Assembly: GCA_022821145.1 (NCBI GenBank)
Contig: JAJEEE010000042.1
Coordinates: 1-45,843, forward strand
Reading direction: 5' to 3'
Length of the DNA stretch: 45,843 nucleotides
Source: Acidobacteriota bacterium
Lineage (GTDB): Bacteria; Acidobacteriota; Terriglobia; 20CM-2-55-15
Shown: piece after piece, positions 26,087-33,184 of the stretch
Layout of the letters: every line of letters begins with the position of its first letter
How positions within the stretch are numbered: position 1 is the first letter of the stretch
Position numbers and translations under genes: made by a program
Notes under the pieces: generated by a model
Told to the model about the DNA's origin: nothing
What the model saw: the letters and a program-made list of their open reading frames with translations, nothing else
The model's database searches: none

Positions 26087-26248
26087 GAGCCTGTGGTGAA
26101 ACCCCTGCTGCATTCGACCGGCGATGCATCCCGTCCGGACTGCGTTGCTCGTCGGTCACATATCGGGAATATGCTCCCTCCTCGCGCCTTGCCGGACGGG
26201 CGCCTCACCGGTCTCGGTGCGACGCGGGGTCTCACCACGGGCTCCTAG
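26083..26248. mobile_element. 166-bp foldback element resembling a MITE
   Basis: Terminal inverted repeats of 23 bp (26083-26105 and 26226-26248) match at 21 positions and begin CTAGGAGCC. Inside, the pairing continues with interruptions: for example CCCGTCCGG near 26130 with CCGGACGGG near 26192, and an apex CATAT-CGGGA-ATATG near 26159-26173. The whole element can fold into one long imperfect hairpin. There is no coding capacity of its own. It overlaps the stop codon of the DUF6152 gene and ends 35 bp before the next gene. The transposase family that would recognise these ends was not identified. Confidence 0.7.
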
Positions 26249-26283
26249 GACCGGACCCGTCCGGCGCTCGAAATGGAGACGCG

Positions 26284-28776
26284 GTGACGACGGAAACCCT
26301 CGCCCGGTACCGGTCCGTGCCGGGCCACTACGACGAGTTGACCGGCCCGGACGGGACGACGCGTCCGCACTGGCGTCCGCTTCTCGACGTGATGGAGCGG
26401 TTGGGCCCCATCGAGCTGGAAAAGCGGGTCGAGGAAAGCCACCGGATCCTCAAGGACAACGGCGCCACGTACCATATCCAGCGCGAGTCGGGACCGCAGC
26501 GCGTGCGCCCGTGGCCCCTGGATCTGGTTCCCGTGGTCCTGGACGGCGCCGAATGGGACCGTTTGGCCCAGGGGGTCGCCCAGCGGGCGACGCTGCTCAA
26601 CACGATCCTGGCCGACCTCTACGGTCCCCGAAACCTGATTCGCGACCGGAAGCTGCCCGCCGATCTCTTGTACATCCACCCCGGTTTTCTCCGGCCTGTT
26701 TCCGGCATCGAACCCGTGGACGGGAACTGGCTGATGGTCTACGGCGTGGACCTGGCCCGCTCGGAAGACGGCGGATGGTGGGTCATCGGCGACCGGACCG
26801 ACGCGCCGGCGGGCATGGGATTCGCGCTGGAAAACCGCCTGGTTTCCAGCCGTACGCTGCCCGAGGCGTTCCATGCAGGGGTTCGCCGGCTATCGGGGTT
26901 CTTTCGCACACAGAAGGACACGTTCACCCGGCTGGCGCGCCATCATCGCGACAATCCGCGCGTCGTGCTGCTGTCGGGTGGGCCGGACACGGCGACCCAC
27001 TTCGAGCACGCGTTCATGGCGCGGTACCTTGGCTGCACGCTGGTCGAGGGGGCCGACCTGGCGGTGAAGGACCGGCGCGTGTTTCTCAAGACGCTCGGCG
27101 GCGCCTTGCCGGTCGACGTCGTTTGGCGCTGCCTGGACTCGGAATCCTGCGACCCACTGGAATTGGGGTCCGATTCGCTGGACGGCGCGCCCGGCCTGCT
27201 CGACAGCATGCGCGCCGGCAACGTCGTCATCGCGAACGCCCCGGGCGCCGGGTTCGCGGAGTCGCCGGCGCTGATGGCGTTCCTGCCGAACCTGGCGCGC
27301 CATTGCCTGGGCGAGGACCTCGGGATTCCGTCCGTCGCCACGTGGTGGTGCGGCCAGCCGCAGGCGCTGTCGGAAGCGTCCGAGCGCCTTTCCAGCCTGG
27401 TGGTCAAGCCCGCGTTCCCCGGCGCCGGCCGGGAACCCGCGTTCGGAAGCGCGCTGGCCGAGGCCGAACGCGCGGCCCTGCGCGACCGCATGTTCGCCGA
27501 TCCCCGCGCCTTCGTCGCGCAGGAACAGGTGTCGCTGTCCACGGTGCCCGTCCGCGAGGACGGCGACCTGGCGCCCCGGTATCTCGTGATCCGCGCCCTG
27601 GCGGTTTTCGACGGACAGGGTTACACGGTGATGCCGGGAGGGTTGGCGCGCGTTTCGCCCGACGCGACGTCGCTGGACGTCTCCGTGGCCGCCGGCGGCA
27701 GCAGCAAGGACCTCTGGGTCATGGGCGAGAGCGACGATCCGCCCGGAACGCTCCTGCCGGCCGTGCAGAAGCCCATTACCGTCAGCCGCGCGACGTTCGA
27801 CCTGTCCAGCCGCGTCGCCGGCAACCTGTACTGGCTCGGGCGCTACACGGAGCGCCTCGACGCGGCGGCGCGGCTCATCCGGGCGGCGTTGCCACTGTTG
27901 TCCCGTGAGTCGTCGACGACCGACGCGGCGTTGGCCGGGGCTCTGGGGTTCGTCCGCGCGCTGGGTTACGCGCGCACCGGCGCGGGCGCGGATCCCGGCG
28001 CCGACCTTCGGCGGACGCTGGCCGACGAAGTCCGGTTCGCCGTATCGGATGCGGACCGGAGGGGCGGGCTCGGGTGGCAGATCCGGCAGATCCACCGGAT
28101 GGCGTGGCTGCTCCGCGACCGTCTGTCGGCGGATGCCTGGATGATCGTCAGCGAGCTGCTCGCCGACTACGAGGATCCGGCGGCGGGGCCGCGGGAGCGG
28201 AATCTGGGCGCGGTGCTCGATCGGATCGTCATCGATCTGACCAGCTTCGGCGGCGCGGTGTCCGACACGATGACGCGCGGCCACGGATGGCGAATTCTGG
28301 AGATCGGGCGCCGGCTCGAGAGAGGCCTGCAACTCGGCGAGCTTCTGCGGCACGGGCTGGTCCGCGTGACCGACGACGAGCGCGCCCGGATCGAGCTGCT
28401 GCTGGTAGCCGCCGACAGCGGCATGACCTACCGCTCGCGGTACCTCACGTCGCTCCAGGCCGACCTGGTCATCGACCTGCTCCTCTTCGACGACGCGAAC
28501 CCGCGCGCCGTCGTGTTCCAGCTCGAGCGGCTGCGCGACCACGTGCAGTCCCTGCCCGCGGCCTCCCCGGCCGAGCGCCGCTCCCCGGAGGCGCGCCGGC
28601 TGACCGACGCCCTGGCCGCCGTCGAGCTCGCCGACCTGGACGCGCTGTCGGCCGCCGCCGACGGCGTTCGGACCGGGTTGGAACGGCTTCTCGACCGGCT
28701 GAACGCGAACCTGACCGGCCTGTCGGAAGACCTCACCCGGGACTATCTGGCCCACGCCGCGCTGTCGAAGCAGTAG
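26284..28776 (+). CDS. Fused circularly permuted ATP-grasp protein and alpha-E domain
   Basis: An 830-residue fusion. Residues 1 to about 490 form the type 2 circularly permuted ATP-grasp domain (COG2308 type): ESHRILKDNGATYHI, then RPWPLDLVPVVLD, FLRPVSGIEPVDGNW, NPRVVLLSGGPDTATHFEHAFMA, VVKPAFPGAGREPAFGS and GSSKDLWVMG. Residues about 515-830 are an alpha-E domain (COG2307), starting SRVAGNLYWLGRYTERLDAAARLIRA and later MTYRSRYLTS. ATP-grasp enzymes of this type are predicted to make amide bonds; alpha-E has no known activity. It starts at a GTG (26284). A transglutaminase gene follows after 7 bp. The same two domains recur as separate proteins on the opposite strand (29673-32100). Confidence 0.9.
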   Translation: MTTETLARYRSVPGHYDELTGPDGTTRPHWRPLLDVMERLGPIELEKRVEESHRILKDNGATYHIQRESGPQRVRPWPLDLVPVVLDGAEWDRLAQGVAQRATLLNTILADLYGPRNLIRDRKLPADLLYIHPGFLRPVSGIEPVDGNWLMVYGVDLARSEDGGWWVIGDRTDAPAGMGFALENRLVSSRTLPEAFHAGVRRLSGFFRTQKDTFTRLARHHRDNPRVVLLSGGPDTATHFEHAFMARYLGCTLVEGADLAVKDRRVFLKTLGGALPVDVVWRCLDSESCDPLELGSDSLDGAPGLLDSMRAGNVVIANAPGAGFAESPALMAFLPNLARHCLGEDLGIPSVATWWCGQPQALSEASERLSSLVVKPAFPGAGREPAFGSALAEAERAALRDRMFADPRAFVAQEQVSLSTVPVREDGDLAPRYLVIRALAVFDGQGYTVMPGGLARVSPDATSLDVSVAAGGSSKDLWVMGESDDPPGTLLPAVQKPITVSRATFDLSSRVAGNLYWLGRYTERLDAAARLIRAALPLLSRESSTTDAALAGALGFVRALGYARTGAGADPGADLRRTLADEVRFAVSDADRRGGLGWQIRQIHRMAWLLRDRLSADAWMIVSELLADYEDPAAGPRERNLGAVLDRIVIDLTSFGGAVSDTMTRGHGWRILEIGRRLERGLQLGELLRHGLVRVTDDERARIELLLVAADSGMTYRSRYLTSLQADLVIDLLLFDDANPRAVVFQLERLRDHVQSLPAASPAERRSPEARRLTDALAAVELADLDALSAAADGVRTGLERLLDRLNANLTGLSEDLTRDYLAHAALSKQ

Positions 28777-28783
28777 TCGAATC

Positions 28784-29662
28784 GTGGACGACACCTCGGC
28801 GCGCGCCCTTCGTATCCGTCACAGAACGCGTTACCTCTATGCCGAACGCGTTTCGCAATCGCGGCACCGCAGTTTTCTGACGCCACGGACGACACCGCGC
28901 CAGCGGCTCGCGTCCAGCGCGGTCGCGATCGAACCGCCGCCGGACGGGTCGACGTCCTTCCTGGACTACTTCGGCAACCCGGTGACGCTCTTCGCCGTCG
29001 ACTCCCCCCACCAGACGCTGGTGATCGAAGCCCGCAGCGCCGTGACCCTCGGCGCCGAGCCGCCGGGCGGCGCGCCGGCGTCCGACGGCGCCGATGCCGT
29101 GCGGAGCGCGCTCACAGGAGCGGAATCGCCGGACGACCTGCAGGCGCTGGAATTCTGCTTTCGTTCCCCGCACATCCCGCTCGAAGATCGGCTCGGAGCC
29201 TACGCCCGGGAGGCGTTCGGCGCCGGGAGCTTCCGGTCCGGCGTGGCCCGGCTGATGCGCCGGATTCACGACGAGTTCGAATACGACCCCGCCGTCACGA
29301 CGGTCTCGACGCCGGTTTCGACCGTATTCGAGCACAAGCGTGGCGTGTGCCAGGACTTCGCCCACGTCATGATCGCGTGTTTGCGTTCCGCGGGCCTGGC
29401 CGCGCGCTACGTCAGCGGATACCTCGTGCCCGCGCCGGGCGTCGTCGGTGCGCAGGCGTCCCATGCGTGGGTGTCGGTGTACGAGCCGGGAGCGGGTTGG
29501 ATCGACTTCGATCCGACCAACGACGTGACGCCGTCCACCGGACACGTGACGCTGGCCTGGGGCCGGGACTATTCCGACGTCACCCCGTTCAGCGGCGTGG
29601 TGACGGGCGGCGGCGAGCACGACGTGTCGGTCGATGTGGAGATCGAGCTCGAGCGCGAATAG
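28784..29662 (+). CDS. Transglutaminase-like cysteine protease-fold protein
   Basis: A 292-residue protein with an N-terminal beta-domain (RIRHRTRYLYAERVSQSRH, the usual lead-in) and a C-terminal transglutaminase core. The triad is C189 (RGVCQDFAHV), H227 (QASHAWVSVY) and D243 (WIDFDPTND). It likely cleaves or forms a peptide/isopeptide bond. These enzymes are regularly found with alpha-E and circularly permuted ATP-grasp genes. It starts at a GTG seven bases after the fused ATP-grasp/alpha-E gene. Its stop is only 10 bp from the stop of the convergent alpha-E gene. Confidence 0.9.
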   Translation: MDDTSARALRIRHRTRYLYAERVSQSRHRSFLTPRTTPRQRLASSAVAIEPPPDGSTSFLDYFGNPVTLFAVDSPHQTLVIEARSAVTLGAEPPGGAPASDGADAVRSALTGAESPDDLQALEFCFRSPHIPLEDRLGAYAREAFGAGSFRSGVARLMRRIHDEFEYDPAVTTVSTPVSTVFEHKRGVCQDFAHVMIACLRSAGLAARYVSGYLVPAPGVVGAQASHAWVSVYEPGAGWIDFDPTNDVTPSTGHVTLAWGRDYSDVTPFSGVVTGGGEHDVSVDVEIELERE

Positions 29663-29665
29663 CGC

Positions 29666-29687
29666 CGCGGCGTCAGGTTCCGCCGCG
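29666..29687. terminator. GC-rich hairpin at the convergent gene ends
   Basis: The ten bases between the two stop codons (29663-29672) are the perfect palindrome CGCCGCGGCG. Part of it also forms a 7-bp stem, CGCGGCG (29666-29672) with CGCCGCG (29681-29687), around an 8-nt loop. It lacks a U-tract. It could slow or stop transcripts from both sides, but this is not proven. Confidence 0.35.
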
Positions 29688-30632
29688 CGGAGGTGCGGCC
29701 CCCGGCGCGGGGCAGAACGTCTCGAGAATCGCCGCGCTTGCCTCGTTGAGCTTGAGTTGCAGGGCGTCGATGAACTCGTGGACACCCTTCTCGATGATCT
29801 CGTCCTCGTGCGTGTAGTCCAGGTCGGCGCGCAGCCTTCCGAGCAACTGCTCCGCCCGGTTCCGAAACGTCGAGTTGGGCGTGCCCGACACGGCTCGCAC
29901 GGCCTCCTCGGCGACGGCCACGCAATGCCGGATCGATCGTGGAAACGCCATGTCCAGGACCAGGAACGAAACCAGGCGTTCCGGCGTGATCTGGCGGTGC
30001 CGCTGCCGGAACATCTGGAGGCCGCTGGTGGACCGCAGCAGGGCCGCCCACAGGAGGCCCTCGTACGGTCGGACGCGGCGCGCGTCCTCGGGCAGGCGGA
30101 ACAGGTAGCGCGCGTCGAGCATGCGGGACGTCTTGTCGGCGCGCTCGATCATCCGCCCCATGCGGACGAAATGCCATCCCTCGTCGTGCGACATCGTGCT
30201 GTCGGTGATGCCGTCGATCAACTGGCACGACCGGACCACGTTCGTGTAGAAGTCGGCCGAGGTGTCGCCGGCGTCACGGGCCCGTCCGAGGTCCAGGTAG
30301 AGCCGGTTCACCTGCTCCCACATCTCGAGAGTGATGAACTCGCGGACCGATTGCGCGTTCGAACGCGCCCGGTGGACGCTGGCCGCCAGCGAATCCGGGT
30401 TCTCCGTGTCGTAGGTCAGGAAGCCGACGACGTTGTCGGCCGTGGGAGCTCCGTGGGCGGCGTCGAACGACGCCCGGCAGCCCATGGCCTCCACCAGGGG
30501 CGCCCAGTGATCCTCCTCGGACGGCAGGTCGAGCGTGAGCGAGGCGTTCACCGCGATCATCCGCGCAGTGTTCTTCGTCCGCTCGAGGTATCGGCTCGTC
30601 CAGTACAACGACTCTGCGACGCGGCTCAGCAT
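29673..30632 (-). CDS. Alpha-E domain protein (COG2307/DUF403)
   Basis: A 319-residue, mostly helical protein starting MLSRVAESLYWTSRYLERTKNTARMI, the canonical alpha-E opening. Later comes WHFVRMGRMIERADKTSRMLD, then RSIRHCV and a final helix region. The family has no assigned catalytic activity but always accompanies circularly permuted ATP-grasp proteins. It is 7 bp downstream of such a gene on the same strand. It is the stand-alone counterpart of the C-terminal half of the fused protein at 26284-28776, but with only moderate resemblance, so the two are not a recent duplication. Confidence 0.9.
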   Translation of the reverse strand: MLSRVAESLYWTSRYLERTKNTARMIAVNASLTLDLPSEEDHWAPLVEAMGCRASFDAAHGAPTADNVVGFLTYDTENPDSLAASVHRARSNAQSVREFITLEMWEQVNRLYLDLGRARDAGDTSADFYTNVVRSCQLIDGITDSTMSHDEGWHFVRMGRMIERADKTSRMLDARYLFRLPEDARRVRPYEGLLWAALLRSTSGLQMFRQRHRQITPERLVSFLVLDMAFPRSIRHCVAVAEEAVRAVSGTPNSTFRNRAEQLLGRLRADLDYTHEDEIIEKGVHEFIDALQLKLNEASAAILETFCPAPGAAPPRGGT

Positions 30633-30639
30633 GACGCGG

Positions 30640-32100
30640 CTATTGATCCTGCACCGACGGGTCCGACGGTTCGTCGGACAGGACCCAGGTGTCCTTGCTG
30701 CCGCCGCCCTGGGACGAGTTGACGACGAGGGAGCCTTTCCTCAACGCGACGCGCGTCAGCCCGCCGGGCAGAACGAAGATTTCCTTGCCGTACAGGACAT
30801 AGGGCCGGAGGTCGACGTGACGCCCCTCGAAGCCGTCGCCCGCGATGACGGGCACGCGCGAGAGCGCAAGCGTCGGCTGCGCGACGTAGTTTCGGGGATT
30901 CGCCTCGATGGCCCGGCCGAACTCTTCCCGTTCTTCGCGGGTCGAATGCGGGCCGACCAGCATTCCGTATCCGCCGGCTTCGTTGGCGCTCTTGACCACG
31001 AGCGTGTCCAGGTTGTCCAGCACGTGCCGGCGTTCCGTGTCGTCGTGGCACACGAGCGTGGGCACGTTCGGAATGATCGCGTCCTCGCCGAGGTAGTAAC
31101 GGATGATCTTCGGCACGTACGCGTAGATCACCTTGTCGTCGGCGACGCCGCACCCCGGGGCGTTGGCCAGCGCGACGCGTCCGTTCCGGAACGCCTCGAA
31201 GATGCCGGGGACCCCGAGCATCGAATCCTCCCGGAACGCGAGAGGATCGAGAAAATCGTCGTCGATCCGGCGGTAGACCACGTCGACGCGTTCCGGTCCC
31301 TGGGTGGTCCGCATCACGACGACGCCTCCGTCGACCGCAAGGTCGCTTCCCTCGACCAACTCGGCGCCCATCTCCCGGGCCAGGAACGCGTGCTCGAAGT
31401 AGGCCGAGTTGAAGCGGCCGGGAGTCAGGACGACGACGTTGGGATTCTCGCGTCCCGGCGCCAGGGACTGCAGCGTCGACCACAGGTGGCTGGAGTAGTC
31501 GCTCACCGGGCGCACGCGGGAGGTATTGAAGACCACTGGAAACGTCTGCTTGAGGACCCTCCGGTTCTCCAGGACGTAGGACACGCCCGACGGGCATCGC
31601 AGGTTGTCCTCCAGCACGAAGTAGCGCCCGTCGCCGTCCCGCACCAAGTCGGTCCCGGTGACGTGGCACCAGACGCCCTCGGGCGGGTTGGCCCCGATGC
31701 AGGCCGTCCGGAACGAGCGCGCCGACCGGATCAGCTCCCGCGGAACGACGTTGTCCCGTAGGATCTTCTGGTCGTGGTAGACGTCGTCGATGAAGAGGTT
31801 GAGCGCCCGGACCCGCTGCCGCAGGCCATTCTCGATCTGCCGCCACTCTTGCGCCTCGACGATCCGGGGGATGATGTCGAACGGGAAGATGCGTTCGGTT
31901 CCCGACCGGTCTCCGTACACCGTGAAGGTTACGCCGGATCCGTAGAAGGCCTGTTCCGCCGCCCGCTGCCGGGCATGGATTTCCTCCAGAGGGAGCGACT
32001 CGAGCCGTTCGGCCAACTTCCGGGCGCCGCGCCGGGGCCGGGCCGGCGCCTCGAACATCTCGTCGTAGAAGCCGTCCGGATCGTATTTCTCGAAGTGCAT
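30640..32100 (-). CDS. Circularly permuted ATP-grasp protein (COG2308 type)
   Basis: A 486-residue stand-alone ATP-grasp protein. The family blocks are present in order: EEIHARQRAAEQAFYGSGVT, FPFDIIPRIVEAQEW, ALNLFIDDVYHDQKILRD, GTDLVRDGDGRYFVLEDNLR, PSGVSYVLENR, VVLTPGRFNSAYFEHAFLA, LVVKSANEAGGYGMLVGP, LPGGLTRVALR and GGGSKDTWVL. The PSGVSYVLENR-type segment and the ...SSQGGGSKD end mark the type 2 group. The ATG at 32100 (MHFEKYDPD) is preferred; the frame stays open upstream but without family similarity. The extended -10 box at 32124-32132 fits this start. The alpha-E gene follows at 7 bp. Confidence 0.9.
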   Translation of the reverse strand: MHFEKYDPDGFYDEMFEAPARPRRGARKLAERLESLPLEEIHARQRAAEQAFYGSGVTFTVYGDRSGTERIFPFDIIPRIVEAQEWRQIENGLRQRVRALNLFIDDVYHDQKILRDNVVPRELIRSARSFRTACIGANPPEGVWCHVTGTDLVRDGDGRYFVLEDNLRCPSGVSYVLENRRVLKQTFPVVFNTSRVRPVSDYSSHLWSTLQSLAPGRENPNVVVLTPGRFNSAYFEHAFLAREMGAELVEGSDLAVDGGVVVMRTTQGPERVDVVYRRIDDDFLDPLAFREDSMLGVPGIFEAFRNGRVALANAPGCGVADDKVIYAYVPKIIRYYLGEDAIIPNVPTLVCHDDTERRHVLDNLDTLVVKSANEAGGYGMLVGPHSTREEREEFGRAIEANPRNYVAQPTLALSRVPVIAGDGFEGRHVDLRPYVLYGKEIFVLPGGLTRVALRKGSLVVNSSQGGGSKDTWVLSDEPSDPSVQDQ

Positions 32101-32123
32101 GTGCGTTTTCGCGAGCCGCGGCC

Positions 32124-32132
32124 ATTCTAGCA
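32124..32132 (-). promoter_or_regulatory. Extended -10 promoter of the split ATP-grasp/alpha-E operon
   Basis: Read on the minus strand, TGCTAGAAT (32132-32124) combines a TGn extension with a 5/6 -10 box, 23 bp before the ATG at 32100. It resembles the M28-gene box (TGGTAGAAT) closely. No clear -35 is seen, as allowed for extended -10 promoters. Confidence 0.45.
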
Positions 32133-32217
32133 GGTAGCCGTCGGGCGGATCGGGCCGCGGGGCGCACCGACGTACCGGTGGCGGACACGTGTTTTCCGTC
32201 ATCCCGCCGCATGGTGT

Positions 32218-32246
32218 CTGACCGACGCGCTGCGAGAGTGTATACT
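32218..32246 (+). promoter_or_regulatory. Promoter of the second VapBC-type module
   Basis: CTGACC (32218-32223) and TATACT (32241-32246) are separated by 17 bp. The palindrome GTATAC (32240-32245) overlaps the -10. A ribosome site (AAGG, 32272-32275) precedes the ATG at 32284 by eight bases. Confidence 0.4.
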
Positions 32247-32283
32247 TGTCAGCAATGAATGCGCTTTTTTGAAGGCAGATCTC

Positions 32284-32520
32284 ATGGCTCAACTCACTGT
32301 CCGGAACTTGGACCCGCAATTGGTTCGCTCGCTGAAACGGAGGGCGGCCGCCCATGGCCGCTCCGCCGAGGCCGAACACAGGGAAATACTCCGCAACGCG
32401 CTTCTTGAAAGCGGCGGGGACTTCGCCTCGCGCGCCGCGGAGTTGCGGGCGCGCCTTCGATCCTCGATCGACAGCAGCGTCGTCATACGGGCTGATCGGG
32501 ATCGGGACAACGCCGGATGA
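32284..32520 (+). CDS. FitA-like ribbon-helix-helix antitoxin (VapB type)
   Basis: A 78-residue protein starting MAQLTVRNLDPQLVRSLKRR, then AAAHGRSAEAEHREIL, the textbook FitA/Arc ribbon-helix-helix antitoxin. The ATG at 32284 is chosen over a nearby in-frame TTG at 32269, because it gives the family-typical start and has a properly spaced ribosome site. The stop overlaps the toxin start by four bases (ATGA, 32517-32520). Confidence 0.9.
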   Translation: MAQLTVRNLDPQLVRSLKRRAAAHGRSAEAEHREILRNALLESGGDFASRAAELRARLRSSIDSSVVIRADRDRDNAG

Positions 32521-32945
32521 CGGGCTACGTCGTCGACGCCAGCGTCGTCGTGAAGTGGATCGTGACGGAGGAATGGTCCGACGAGGCGTCGACCCTGCTG
32601 GAGGCGAACGCGATTCTGATCGCCCCGGAGCTGCTCTTCGCCGAAGTGTCGAACGCGCTATGGACCATGCGCCACCGCGGCGACATCGAACCCGAAGATC
32701 TCGCCGAGGCGACGGACGCGCTGAGAGCCGCTCCCGTGGTGGTTCCCGTATCCATGCGCCAACTGGCTTCCTCGGCCGTGCGGCTGGCCGTGGATCTGGG
32801 TCACCCCGCCTATGACTGTTTCTACCTCGCTCTGGCCATCCAGGAACAACACCGGGTGGTCACCGCCGATACGCGGTTTCATGACAAGGTACGCGGTCAT
32901 CCCTACCTGTCGGACCGCGTGATCCACGTTTCGTCGTTGCGATGA
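32517..32945 (+). CDS. vapC: VapC/FitB-type PIN-domain toxin
   Basis: A 142-residue PIN ribonuclease with metal-binding acids D7 (YVVDASVVVKW), E43 (LFAEVSNALW), D100 (HPAYDCFYLALA) and D118 (VTADTRFH). The motif HPAYDCFYLALA is typical of the FitB/VapC group. It should cleave RNA when released from the upstream antitoxin, with which it overlaps by four bases. It differs clearly in sequence from the VapC at 5581, so the two modules were acquired separately. Confidence 0.92.
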   Translation: MTGYVVDASVVVKWIVTEEWSDEASTLLEANAILIAPELLFAEVSNALWTMRHRGDIEPEDLAEATDALRAAPVVVPVSMRQLASSAVRLAVDLGHPAYDCFYLALAIQEQHRVVTADTRFHDKVRGHPYLSDRVIHVSSLR

Positions 32946-33184
32946 CCGAGAAGACGCCGGTGGCGGCGCGGTCGCTTCCGGCAGAGCACCCGGACGTGAT
33001 CTTCGCGAAGGTTTCGCACGGCGCTCGGAGTGGGTGCGCTTCTCGCGGATCAAGCGGTTCGAAATCGAAAAATGCTGGAGCCGCGACGGAAAAAACTGGA
33101 CAATCACTCCATGTGTTGGACGCCCGAGGCGCCCTCCGAAAGGCGTGATCCGTTTCCGCGAATATCGCTGCACGGCCGGGTCTC

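Noticed and set aside
26124-27908. A long plus-strand frame overlapping the ATP-grasp/alpha-E gene
   Set aside because: Translation is Arg/Gly-rich with no family similarity; the frame at 26284 encodes a full known domain order.
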